This document shows positions 36,801 to 43,869 of a stretch of DNA of 64,000 nucleotides, in pieces (the first letter of the stretch is position 1; every line of letters starts with the position of its first letter). The translations under genes were made by a program, and so were the position numbers. The notes under the pieces are model-generated. The model saw only the letters and a program-made list of their open reading frames with translations. It did no database searches and was not told the origin of the DNA. The stretch lies in NCBI GenBank assembly GCA_013284265.1, contig JABTBR010000009.1, forward strand, positions 1 through 64,000. Direction: 5' to 3'. Origin of the DNA: Oxalobacteraceae bacterium (GTDB taxonomy: Bacteria > Pseudomonadota > Gammaproteobacteria > Burkholderiales > Burkholderiaceae_D).

Positions 36801-39328
36801 CCGCCCAATTCCTGCTGCTGGGCGCGCTCACCGCGCTGACCCCGACCCAGATCGCCGCGCTGGCGACCGACCGCATCGCCTCGCTCGACGACAACCAGCT
36901 CGGCCAGCTCAAGACCAGCCAGATCGCCGCCTTGACCAGCAAACAGACGCCGGCGCTCGATACCCACCAGCTGGTCCAGCTGAGCACGGCGCAGTGGCGC
37001 TCGCTACAGACCAGTGCGCTGCGGGTGCTCAATTCCGATCAGATCGCCGCGATCGCGCTGGACGACCTGGCCGCGCTGAGCACGATGCAGATCGCCTCGC
37101 TCAAGACCGACCAGATCGCCGCGCTGACCACCGAACAGATGAGCGCGCTGACCGCGCTCGAACTGGCCGCGCTGACCACCGGGCAGATCCGCTCGCTCAG
37201 CACCGGCCAGCTGGCCGGACTGGCCTCGCTGGCCGGCTTCGGCAATACCCAGATCGCCGCCTTCAGCAGCGACCAGCTGATCAGTATCGACGACGCCCAC
37301 CTGGTCACGCTGAAAACCTCGCAGATCGCCGCCTTGACCAGTAAGCAGGTCGGCGTGCTGAGCAGCGACCAGATCATCGCCCTGACCAACGCCCAGATCC
37401 GCTCGCTGACCAATTCCGCCCTGGCCGGCCTGAGCACCACCCAGATCCAGGCCATCGCGCTGGACGACCTGAGAGCGATGAGCACGGCGCAATTGAACGC
37501 GCTGAGCAAGCCGCAGATCCAGGCCCTCAGCACCGACCAGATCGGCGCGCTGACCACCCAGGAAATCGCCGGCCTGGCCACCCAGCACGTCAATGCCCTG
37601 TCGACGCTGCAACTGAGCGCGCTGCTGTCGCTCGAATACCTGAGCACGCTGCAGATCGCCGCCCTCAGTTCCACCCAGCTGCCCTCGATCGACCCAGCCC
37701 ATCTGGCACAACTGAAGACCAAGCAGATCGCCGCGCTGACCAGCAAACAGATGGCCCAGCTCACCACGGAACAGATCGCCGGCCTGAGCGCCCCGCAGGT
37801 GGGCGCGATCAATATCGTGGCACTGGGATCGCTGTCGTCCGATCAGATGGGCGCGATTGAACCGGGCGACATCGCCGCCTTGAACACCGCGCAGGTGCAA
37901 GCCTTGCGCACCCAGCAGCTGGCCTCGCTGAGCACCGACCAGTTCAGCGCGCTGAGCACCAAGGCCCTGGGCGCGATCACCAGCACCCAGATCCGCGGCC
38001 TGACCAGCGACCAGTTCTCCGCACTGGGCACGCTCAATGTGTTCGGCACCGGCCAGCTGGTGGGCCTGACTTCGCTCCAGGTCAGCGGCCTGCTGCCGGA
38101 CATCGTCAGCGCCATGCGTACCGCCCAGATCGCCTCCTTCGGCGCGGTTCAGGCATCCGGCCTGACCACCGACCAGATCGCCGGCTTCGCCAGCAACCAG
38201 ATCCGCGTGCTGGCCACGCGCGCCCTGGGCGCGCTCAATTCGGACCAGATCAATGCCCTCGACGCCAACAAGATCGCCCTGCTGACGACAGGACAGGTCA
38301 GTTCCCTGGGCACCGCGCAAATCTCGGCCCTGAGCACCAACCAGATCATTTCCTTCACCACGGCCCAGATCCGCTCGCTCAAGTCGGTTCAGATCAAGGC
38401 CCTGACCGACGAGCAGCTGGCCAATCTGACGGCCGGCGAACTGGCCGCCTTCAGCGCGGTGCAAGTCTGCGCGCTGACGACAGACCAGCTGGCGGCGCTG
38501 ACGCCAGATCAGGTGATATCGCTGCCGGCCGGCAGCCCGCTGATTCTCGATCTGGACGGCAACGGCATCGACACCCTGTCGATCACGGCCGGCGTGCGCT
38601 TCGACCTGTACGACCAGGGCGACCAGATCGGCACCGGCTGGGTCGGCGGCGCCGACGGCTTGCTGGTGTTCGACCGCAACCATGACGGCAGCATCAACAA
38701 CGGCAGCGAACTGTTCGGCACCGCCACCAATAGCACGGCCGGCGGCAAGGCCGCGGACGGCTTCGCCGCGCTGGCCGAGCTCGACTCGAACAAGGATGGC
38801 CGGGTCGACAGCAAGGACGACCAGTTCAGCCAGTTGCAGGTATGGGTCGACAGCAATGCCGACGGCCTCAGCCAGGCCGGCGAACTGAAGTCACTGCAGC
38901 AAGTGGGCGTGGCCAGTCTGAACGTGGCCGCCACCAAGGTCAGCGAGCTCGACAATAACAACTGGATCGCGCTGCGTTCCACCTATGAAACCGTGGATGG
39001 CAAGCAGATGCAGGTGGCCGACGTCTGGTTCATCGCCGAACGCAGCGTGCTGGCCGCGCCTTTGCGCAGCAAGGTCAGTGAGCTGAGCCAGGCGATCGCC
39101 TCCTTCGGGCATGGCGAGGCGCAGGGCAGCGCGGACCAGATGCGTCTGAATGATCCCTTCGGCGCCAGCGCCAGCGGCGCGGCCAGCCTGGCCGGCAACG
39201 TCGCCGAACTGGCGCGCCAGATCCAGCAGTTCACCGACGCACCCGGCCAGCACGCGGCCTCCGCGCCGGTGGATGGGGATCAGTGGAAGCGGTTGTCCTT
39301 GCTGGCCGGCTGGCTGGCCGCGAAGTAG
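30893..39328 (+). CDS. Giant octapeptide-repeat protein with C-terminal calcium-binding loops
   Basis: I do not recognise a named family for this 2811-residue protein. Residues 8-2543 are built of 305 octapeptides, consensus L-S/T-S/T-x-Q-I-x-A, plus 16 hexapeptides (such as FTSLAA, LGSLAG). Twenty-eight octads lead in, and the rest fall into 134-residue super-units marked by an I-E-x-x-D octad. One super-unit is shortened to 80 residues. Residues 2553-2665 hold four Asp/Asn-rich loops starting at D2553 (DLDGNGID), D2594 (DRNHDGSINNG), D2631 (DSNKDGRVD) and D2653 (DSNADGLS), as in calcium-binding tails of secreted proteins. It has no N-terminal signal peptide or transmembrane segment, and almost no Cys. 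AAGGAG lies 9 bp before the ATG. A TATCAT at 30862-30867 is a possible -10. A secreted or surface solenoid is inferred; the export route is unknown. Confidence 0.9.
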   Translation: MTSVIINFSTDMIVSLDTHQFSQLTTEDIASINSDQLAVLSTAQLRCMSSSQVRALETDEIMLLTTDQIMAFAPSQVGALTTNQTLVLTTDQLPVLSTLDMQALRSDQLRALDSLQVSVLLSSEIGALRSAQIASLGSDQAMGLGSDQLAALNSVQLRALNTSAITGLATQQIASLATQPISQLTSNQLNALIAEQLLALGTDQVIALSSLQLGALSTLALSTLSTDQIVAIETRDFVALNSNQIANLNGSQVVAMTTQQAAAMRSATIGAFTSDQIPLLSSEQIAAFTSLAALGSVHIASMSTYQVASLETKDIAALSSSQLGYLLDYQVQALGTDQIVALATAQIGALSTALLSVLTTDQIVALETRDFAQLDTRQIQALASEHIAALTTQQVAAMNTADQATLKANQLVALSSTQLAAFISLAPLTTLQISSLTTDQIATLETKDIAALSSTQLGALTADQLVALASDQLVALSAAQYGSLPTSALNLLTTDQISLIETRDIAALRAAQVANLATDHLVVLTTAQFAALSSSAIGALLTDQISVLTSAQLDSLSTLGGMSATQIGSLTSDQIANLSTRNLVSLAGNQLAVLNSDQIHALTTDQVVAMTSNQFRILNSAAITSLTSDQIIAIETRDIAALLTSQLNKMGTEQIAALTSAQIGALTTAETVVLTSDQLQVLTSTQIDALKTLTSLTSRQIGYLTTDQIATMTTADIASLKTSQIAGINSDQASVLTTEQIVALGSAHLAALSTAAFAALTTDGLNAIETRDIGGLKTSQLTNLSTAQIAAIGTAQIAALSTAEVRSLNTDQVQALTSDQIAALPSFIGFNTRQVGALTSTQFSTMQTQDLASLSTSQMAALQGSQLSGLNSDHIIALTTGQFRAMSTQALVTLNSDQIAAIQLVDLQQLTTRQIGSLGTEQLAALSTLQLHALTTAETAALTTLQVGALTSTQLDALAALSAMTTRQIGALNSDQIITLGTSDLYNLRTAQIAALDSLQAASLTTDQIIALHTGQIRALSNLALQGLSTDQVAAIALNDLAAMRTNQLTQFNSDQIGALSTNQIGALTTQEIAALTPAQKAALSSAQLSALSSLASFSTASIAALTTDQIATLSLALLATLKTNQIAALTSDQLRALTTNEIVALTTAQVRSLSNTAIGALDSNQIAAIELADILALKTSQIASLATEQLAAFTTDQFATLTTADIAALTTRQIASLSTDQIGSFANLAPLTSRQIGALTTDQIASLAAGKIVTLKSSQIAGLSSIQIGALTTLQIVAFDSAQIRSLSTATLAALSTDQVAAIELADIIALKTNQIAAFTTDQIVALTTDQLASLTSQEIGALTSRQLNAMSTAQIGALGSLAGLSTQQIVGLSSDQIQSLTPTQIAAMKTSQIGAFKTNQIGFLTTDQIVALNSAQMRTLSSAVIAALTTDQVVAIEVADLALLKTSQIQGLTSDQLAALTFNQNNGLTSQEIAALTTKQLVTLSSTQLDAFVTLRSLTTGQMAALTTDQLITLGSDDFMALSSRQVGALTSKQVDGLSTAQIVLLSSQQWRSLGANVVAKMSTDQIAAIEEIDMTALTTAQLRALTTDHMVALQTQQLHALNSLEIAALTVTQLSVLNTAQLNALGNLADYNTSQIAALSTDRIAAMTTDDLSLLNTKQIGALTPTQVAVFNSSQIIALSGAQFGAMATRSIAALTTDQIPFIEVEDIATLKTNQIMVLNSDQIGALTTDQISALTTREIAALRTGQIQALSTDQIPNLVSLRALTTAQVRTLNSDQIAVLPDYKVAAMRTDQIGALSQTQVGFLTSDQIIAMTTAQYVALSTKAIGALTTDQIMAIELGDLAVLKSGQFAALTTDQISVINTDQISMFNTGAITGLTLNQLAALSTDQIVALSTRQIRALSTKSISRLNTDQFAAIELGDLAAFTTNQIRALNSDQLQVMTTDQLSALTANEIAALTSTQLSYFSPAQFLLLGALTALTPTQIAALATDRIASLDDNQLGQLKTSQIAALTSKQTPALDTHQLVQLSTAQWRSLQTSALRVLNSDQIAAIALDDLAALSTMQIASLKTDQIAALTTEQMSALTALELAALTTGQIRSLSTGQLAGLASLAGFGNTQIAAFSSDQLISIDDAHLVTLKTSQIAALTSKQVGVLSSDQIIALTNAQIRSLTNSALAGLSTTQIQAIALDDLRAMSTAQLNALSKPQIQALSTDQIGALTTQEIAGLATQHVNALSTLQLSALLSLEYLSTLQIAALSSTQLPSIDPAHLAQLKTKQIAALTSKQMAQLTTEQIAGLSAPQVGAINIVALGSLSSDQMGAIEPGDIAALNTAQVQALRTQQLASLSTDQFSALSTKALGAITSTQIRGLTSDQFSALGTLNVFGTGQLVGLTSLQVSGLLPDIVSAMRTAQIASFGAVQASGLTTDQIAGFASNQIRVLATRALGALNSDQINALDANKIALLTTGQVSSLGTAQISALSTNQIISFTTAQIRSLKSVQIKALTDEQLANLTAGELAAFSAVQVCALTTDQLAALTPDQVISLPAGSPLILDLDGNGIDTLSITAGVRFDLYDQGDQIGTGWVGGADGLLVFDRNHDGSINNGSELFGTATNSTAGGKAADGFAALAELDSNKDGRVDSKDDQFSQLQVWVDSNADGLSQAGELKSLQQVGVASLNVAATKVSELDNNNWIALRSTYETVDGKQMQVADVWFIAERSVLAAPLRSKVSELSQAIASFGHGEAQGSADQMRLNDPFGASASGAASLAGNVAELARQIQQFTDAPGQHAASAPVDGDQWKRLSLLAGWLAAK
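31586..38521 (+). repeat. 402-bp super-repeat array inside the giant gene
   Basis: The I/L-x-x-x-D marker octad begins at 31586, 31988, 32390, 32792, 33194, 33596, 33998, 34400, 34802, 35204, 35606, 36008, 36410, 36650, 37052, 37454, 37856 and 38258. Sixteen of the 17 intervals are exactly 402 bp (16 octads plus one hexapeptide). One (36410-36650) is 240 bp (10 octads, no hexapeptide). Eleven octads follow the last marker. Confidence 0.93.
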
Positions 39329-39363
39329 GGATTGAACAATTAGCGAGCCGCCGCAAGCCTTAG

Positions 39364-39425
39364 AACCCACGGCAAAGAGCCGGGGTCAGACCCGTCGGGT
39401 CTGACCCCAGGGTTACGCCGTGGGT
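39364..39425. repeat. Intergenic palindromic element, copy 9 (short form)
   Basis: This reverse-orientation copy runs AACCCACGGCAAAGAGC, GGGGTCAGACCC-GTC-GGGTCTGACCCC, then GGGTTACGCCGTGGGTT. Outer and inner arms are both perfect. It lies between the convergent giant gene and flgL. Confidence 0.92.
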
Positions 39426-39450
39426 TTTTGCATGCGTAAGCGGCGCGCAT

Positions 39451-39495
39451 AAAAAAGGGCAGTACGGAGAACCTTGCGTCCCCGTACTGCCCTTT
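39451..39495 (-). terminator. Intrinsic terminator of the flg operon, after flgL
   Basis: On the minus strand, AAAGGGCAGTACGG pairs perfectly with CCGTACTGCCC followed by TTTTTT. The stem is 11 bp of mixed sequence extended by three A-T pairs, with a 14-nt loop. It begins about 30 bp after the flgL stop. Confidence 0.92.
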
Positions 39496-39523
39496 CGCCA
39501 TGCAGCGCCCGCAGGCGCCCCGC

Positions 39524-40786
39524 TCAACTGATGTAATTAAACAGCGACAAGCCCGACAAGGTCTTGAACGACTTCTGCGCCGCATCCAGCGTCGTCTGCT
39601 GCTGCGTGAACTGCGAAATCGCCTTCACGTAATCGAGATCCTGCAAATCGGCCAGCGTCGTCGCATACTGCAGATTCAAATCATCCCCCGCGCTATCGAG
39701 ATAATCGAGTTCCTTCAGCCGCGAGCCCACCGAGGCGCGCACCGACAGCACATTGTCGAGCGAGTTATCGATATTCACGTGAACCTGGTTCAGCTTGTTG
39801 TTCAGGCTGGCCTGCCCCGCGCCGCCATCGCCCGGCGCGCGCAGCGCACTGATCAGATCGCTGACGGTGGTAAACACCGACTGCTTGGTACTCGGCTCCA
39901 CCGTAAACGCGTCCAGATCGGCCGGGTCGCCCTTGATATCGAACTGGATGCCATCGAAGGTGATGCTCTTGCCCGACTCATAGGGAATCGGCACGGCGGG
40001 ATTCGGCGCCGCCGGCACCGGCTGGTTCAGGGTCAGGTCGGTCACCGTGTAGGTGGTCTGCTTGGGGATGCCCGGCGTGGCAGGCACGACGGCAAAATTG
40101 ATCTGGTACTGGTGGCCCGTCAGCAAAGTGGGGTCCTTGACCGAGCCGGGCGCGATGATGCCGGTGCCGCCCCGGGTATAGTTGGCCGGGTCGGGATGGG
40201 TCTGGAAAGTCCCGTTGCCGTTCTTGCTCGCTTCGAACACATCGCTGCCCGAATCGCTGGTCGGCACCTTGCGGGTCGAGCCCACCTGCAGCTCGCGCTG
40301 GCCCTGGTCGCCCTGATACACGGCGCCGCCCGTCACCGCGGTGAAGGGCAAGGTCGTCGATTTATAGCCGGAGAACACATAACCGCCATTGCCGTCGGAC
40401 GTATTGGCCACACCAAACAGATCGGCCAGCCTGCCTTCCAGCTCCACCGCCAGCGACTCGCGGTCTTTCTGGGTCAGCGAGCCGGCACCGGCGTTCACGG
40501 TCAGCGTCTTGATGTCCTGCAGCAGCGCCGTGGTGCTACCCAGCGCCACCTCTTCCTGCGACAGCGCGCTCTTGGCGTTGGAACGGTTGGTCACCAGCTG
40601 GGTGTTGATCGATTGCGACTGTGTCACCTCCAGCGCGCGCGCGGTGGCGATCGGGTCGTCGGCGGCGGTCAGGTTCTTGCGGCCGGTCGACAATTGCTGC
40701 TGGGTGCGCGCGAGCGCCGTCTGCAAGGTACCCAGATTGCCGACGCCGACGTCGTATATGGTTTTGGAACTGATGCGCATGCTCAT
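39524..40786 (-). CDS. flgL: Flagellar hook-filament junction protein FlgL (HAP3)
   Basis: The 420-residue junction protein joins hook to filament. It has a flagellin-like N-terminus (MRISSKTIYDVGVGNLGTLQ, LARTQQQLSTGRKNLTAADD) and C-terminus (LNKLNQVHVNIDNSLDNVLS, ending KTLSGLSLFNYIS). It follows flgK by 18 bp and is last in the operon, with a terminator after it. It should be transcribed with flgK from the FliA promoter at 42808 as well as from upstream. Confidence 0.95.
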   Translation of the reverse strand: MSMRISSKTIYDVGVGNLGTLQTALARTQQQLSTGRKNLTAADDPIATARALEVTQSQSINTQLVTNRSNAKSALSQEEVALGSTTALLQDIKTLTVNAGAGSLTQKDRESLAVELEGRLADLFGVANTSDGNGGYVFSGYKSTTLPFTAVTGGAVYQGDQGQRELQVGSTRKVPTSDSGSDVFEASKNGNGTFQTHPDPANYTRGGTGIIAPGSVKDPTLLTGHQYQINFAVVPATPGIPKQTTYTVTDLTLNQPVPAAPNPAVPIPYESGKSITFDGIQFDIKGDPADLDAFTVEPSTKQSVFTTVSDLISALRAPGDGGAGQASLNNKLNQVHVNIDNSLDNVLSVRASVGSRLKELDYLDSAGDDLNLQYATTLADLQDLDYVKAISQFTQQQTTLDAAQKSFKTLSGLSLFNYIS

Positions 40787-40804
40787 GGTGCTGCCTCTTT
40801 CATA

Positions 40805-42766
40805 TTATCGGCCCAGCGAGATGATCACGTCGAACAGCTGGCTGGCGATCTGCATGACTTTGCCGGAGGCCTGGTAGGCCTGCTGGTAGCGCAGCAAATT
40901 GGCCGCTTCTTCGTCCAGGTTGACGCCGGACACGGTATCGCGCTCCTGCTGCGCCTGCGTAACGGCGGCATCGGCCGCCAGTCCGCCGATCTGCGCTTCG
41001 CGGGTCTTGTTGCCGACAAAGTTGACCATCTGCGCATACGCGCTCTGGAAGGTCGTATTGCCGTTGTCGAGGATATTCTTGGTCTGCAAATCGCCCATCA
41101 GGCGGGCATTGCGGTTGTCGCCCACGCCATTGGTATTCGGGCCGACGGTGAATTTGTCGGTATCGGCGGGCGCGCCGCTGATGCTGATATTGATGCCGCC
41201 GAAATTGATCTTGGCGCCATCGCTGTACGGAATCGCCGGTGTGCCTGCCGGATACACGGTGGCCACGCCATTGACGGTGACGGTCACGGCCTGGGTGGCG
41301 GGGAAACCGGACAGGGTATTGCCAGCCTTGTCGTAGCTCAGCGTGACCGCTGCCGTCAATGCGTTGCCGGGCGTCAGGTAGGCGGAGTCCACGCTGCCCA
41401 GGTCGATCTTGGCGGTGCCCGCGTTGCTCGACGGTGCGGCCGTGGCGATCGGCGCGGCCAGGGCCAGCTTGGTGCGGTCATTGATCAGCAGCTTCATGTC
41501 GGCGGCCGCGTTGATGGTCGGACGCACCAGGAAATTGTCGTTCGTCACCGGCGAACCGCTGATGCTGTAATCGACGCCATCGATGGTTTGCGGAACCGTC
41601 TGCGGGAAAGGATTGATGGTGGTCTTCTGTCCGTCCGACTGGCGCGTGACGATGAAGTTGGCGCCGTCATAATCGACGTTGTAGTCGCTGGCCGTCAGCG
41701 CGCTGGCGTTGCTGAGCACGGCACTGATCACGACCGTGCTGCCCGGCGAATTATTGATGTTCTTGCCAACCTGGGCATTCAGGGGGCCGAAGTAATCGCC
41801 ACCCGGATCGCCATTCTGGTCCTGGCCCAGGCGATGCTGTTCATTCATGCTGAGCGCCATGCCCGCAGCGATCTGCCCCAGCGAATTTTGTGCGCGGTCC
41901 AGTGCGCCGTTGCGGAACTCGACCAACCCGCCCAGGGCGCCGCCGGTCAGCACACTTTCCGGCAAGGGGATGGTTTTGTCGGTGGTCTTGTAGCCCACCG
42001 TCACGCGCAGCGGATCGTTGGACGCCGGTATGGCCGCCAGTTCAAAATTGCGATTGCCCGAGACCAGGGGCTGACCGGTGCCGAAGGACACCGTCAGGGA
42101 ATGGTTGTCGCCGTTCTTGACCGTGGTCTTGACCAGCTTGTTCAACTCGGTCAGCAACTGGTCGCGCTGGTCCAGCAGATCGTTCGGCGCGATCGACGGG
42201 TCGGTACTCAGGCCGGCGATATCGTTGTTCAGCGAAGCGATCCGCGCCGCATAAGAATTGATCTGGGTAACGGTGGACGTGATCTGGCTATTGACGCCGG
42301 TGGCCACTTCGCTCAGCCGCTGGCTCATGCCCTGGAAGCGCGACACCAGCGAATCGGAGGTCGACAGCAGCGCCTGGCGCGACGCCGCCGAGGCGGGATT
42401 GGAGGCGACGTCCTGCATGCCCTTGAAGAAGTCCTGCAGCGCCGGCGACAGGCCGGACGTCGTGTCCGACAACAGATTGTCGATCTGGCTGATCTGGGCC
42501 GTATAGGTATCGAGCGAACTTTGCTGGGCCTCGGCGCCACGCAATTGATTGTTTAAAAAACTATCGTAATAGCGTTTGATCTGGGCTATTTCAGTGCCGG
42601 TGCCGATAAAGCCGACGCCGATATCCTGGCCAGGCGTGGTGGACTGAATGGCCACCTGGCGGCTGTAGCCCGCCACGTTCGCATTGGTAATATTGTGGCC
42701 GGTCGTGGACAAGCCCACCTGGGCTGCCAAGAGGCCACTTTTGCCGATGCTGAGTAAGTTTGCCAT
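40805..42766 (-). CDS. flgK: Flagellar hook-associated protein FlgK (HAP1)
   Basis: The 653-residue junction protein is placed directly on the hook. The N-terminus is typical (NLLSIGKSGLLAAQVGLSTT, GHNITNANVAGYSRQ). The C-terminus DEEAANLLRYQQAYQASGKV matches the axial-protein motif. The middle carries repeated flagellin-like inserts. No strong Shine-Dalgarno is visible. Confidence 0.96.
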   Translation of the reverse strand: MANLLSIGKSGLLAAQVGLSTTGHNITNANVAGYSRQVAIQSTTPGQDIGVGFIGTGTEIAQIKRYYDSFLNNQLRGAEAQQSSLDTYTAQISQIDNLLSDTTSGLSPALQDFFKGMQDVASNPASAASRQALLSTSDSLVSRFQGMSQRLSEVATGVNSQITSTVTQINSYAARIASLNNDIAGLSTDPSIAPNDLLDQRDQLLTELNKLVKTTVKNGDNHSLTVSFGTGQPLVSGNRNFELAAIPASNDPLRVTVGYKTTDKTIPLPESVLTGGALGGLVEFRNGALDRAQNSLGQIAAGMALSMNEQHRLGQDQNGDPGGDYFGPLNAQVGKNINNSPGSTVVISAVLSNASALTASDYNVDYDGANFIVTRQSDGQKTTINPFPQTVPQTIDGVDYSISGSPVTNDNFLVRPTINAAADMKLLINDRTKLALAAPIATAAPSSNAGTAKIDLGSVDSAYLTPGNALTAAVTLSYDKAGNTLSGFPATQAVTVTVNGVATVYPAGTPAIPYSDGAKINFGGINISISGAPADTDKFTVGPNTNGVGDNRNARLMGDLQTKNILDNGNTTFQSAYAQMVNFVGNKTREAQIGGLAADAAVTQAQQERDTVSGVNLDEEAANLLRYQQAYQASGKVMQIASQLFDVIISLGR

Positions 42767-42807
42767 GATATTTTTCTAATGCTCTGTGTACTGACGCGTG
42801 TGCTTAC

Positions 42808-42834
42808 TTTACGGCAGAAAACGGTAAAACTTGA
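42808..42834 (-). promoter_or_regulatory. FliA (sigma-28) promoter of flgK-flgL
   Basis: Read on the minus strand: TCAA (42834-42831), exactly 15 bp, then GCCGTAAA (42815-42808, six of eight matches to GCCGATAA). It ends about 42 bp before the flgK start, in the 103-bp flgJ-flgK gap. Enterobacterial flgKL also has a separate late promoter. Confidence 0.78.
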
Positions 42835-42869
42835 AATGGCGGCGGGCAACAGTGTGCGCCCCGCCCCGT

Positions 42870-43859
42870 TCAGCCGACCAGGGAATGTTTGATGATGCGG
42901 GTCAATTTGCTGGCATATTGCGGATCGGTGGCATAGCCGGCGCGCTGCAAACCTTGCGCAAAGGTACTGGCGTCGCCTGCGCTGGCCAGCACTTTTTCAT
43001 AGCGCGGATTGTTGGTCAGCAACTTGGCATAATCCTTGAAACTGTCCGCATAGCTATCGTAGGCGCGGAAGCGCTCCACCCGGGTCTGGGCCTTGCCGTT
43101 GACGAATTCTGTCGTGACCGCTTCGGCAACCTTGCCTTTCCACTCAGGCCCGGCCTTGATGCCGAACAGATTGTTGCTTGGCGTGCCATCGCGGCCCTTG
43201 ATTTCGCGCTTGCCCCAGCCGCTCTCCAGCGCCGCCTGGCCCAGCATGAACTTGGCCGGGATGCCGGTGGCCTTGCTGGCCTCTTCCGCGTGCGCGGCCA
43301 GTTTTTCCTGGAAGCTGCGCACATGCGGCGCCTGGGTGCGTCCGGTGGCGCTGGCCGCCGCCGCGCCGGTGGCCATGGCGCCAGTCGCGCCGCCGACGTT
43401 GGCATTGCCGCCCGCCGCTTCAATCGACTTCTTCAGCAGTGCCGCATCCAGCAGCCGCCCGCCGGTGCTGGCCGATGGCATCGCCGCCGTGGCGGACGTG
43501 ACCGCATCGGCCGCCGTCGAAGCCGCATCGCCGCCAAGCGCCAGCGCCTGGGCATTGGCCGTCTGCGACAGTTGCCGGATCAGCACATCGGCCAGGCCCA
43601 CACCCTTCTTGGCCAGATTCTGGCTGGTCTGCTGATCGAGCATGGTGGTAAACATCTTGCTCTGCTGGCTGTCCATCATGCCATCCTGCGGCGTCGCGTC
43701 GCGCATGCTCTTCATCATCATATTGATGAACATGGCTTCGAACTGGGTGGCCGCGCCCTTCAGCGCATCGGGTGCGCCCGCCTTGGCGGACTGGCGCAGC
43801 TCGCCCATGGCTTTGACATCGAGGGCAAGCTTGGCTGACTGATCGTTTGTACTGATCAT
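42870..43859 (-). CDS. flgJ: Rod-cap protein and peptidoglycan hydrolase FlgJ
   Basis: The 329-residue dual-domain FlgJ caps the growing rod and opens peptidoglycan. The N-terminal rod-binding domain (about 25-100: AATQFEAMFINMMMKSMRDA, MFTTMLDQQTSQNLAKKGVG) is joined by a low-complexity linker to a glucosaminidase domain. That domain spans about 165-325 (KFMLGQAALESGWGKREIKG, NNLFGIKAGPEWKGK), with E in LESGWGK as the likely catalytic acid. AAGGAG precedes the ATG. Confidence 0.96.
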   Translation of the reverse strand: MISTNDQSAKLALDVKAMGELRQSAKAGAPDALKGAATQFEAMFINMMMKSMRDATPQDGMMDSQQSKMFTTMLDQQTSQNLAKKGVGLADVLIRQLSQTANAQALALGGDAASTAADAVTSATAAMPSASTGGRLLDAALLKKSIEAAGGNANVGGATGAMATGAAAASATGRTQAPHVRSFQEKLAAHAEEASKATGIPAKFMLGQAALESGWGKREIKGRDGTPSNNLFGIKAGPEWKGKVAEAVTTEFVNGKAQTRVERFRAYDSYADSFKDYAKLLTNNPRYEKVLASAGDASTFAQGLQRAGYATDPQYASKLTRIIKHSLVG

Positions 43860-43869
43860 GGCGGGCTCC

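Noticed and set aside
30899-36967. Long open frames on the minus strand inside the giant gene (597 and 1163 codons)
   Set aside because: They arise because the repeated octad uses the same codons, so the antisense frame stays open. They have no family resemblance or Shine-Dalgarno support, and the plus-strand protein has the clear repeat logic.
31586-38521. Reading the regular 24-bp/402-bp array as a CRISPR or non-coding satellite
   Set aside because: The period keeps one open frame for 8.4 kb with amino-acid-level consensus and a folded C-terminal domain; there are no identical repeats with unique spacers.
30893-39328. Assigning the octad to the LTXXQ (Spy/CpxP) family
   Set aside because: The resemblance is limited to a short Leu-Thr-x-x-Gln string. 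Spy-type proteins are small periplasmic chaperones with two such motifs, not hundreds.
40805-40812. GCCGATAA (minus strand) as a FliA promoter for flgL
   Set aside because: It includes the flgK stop codon and has no -35 match (GACG) 15 bp upstream; flgL is better served by the flgK promoter.
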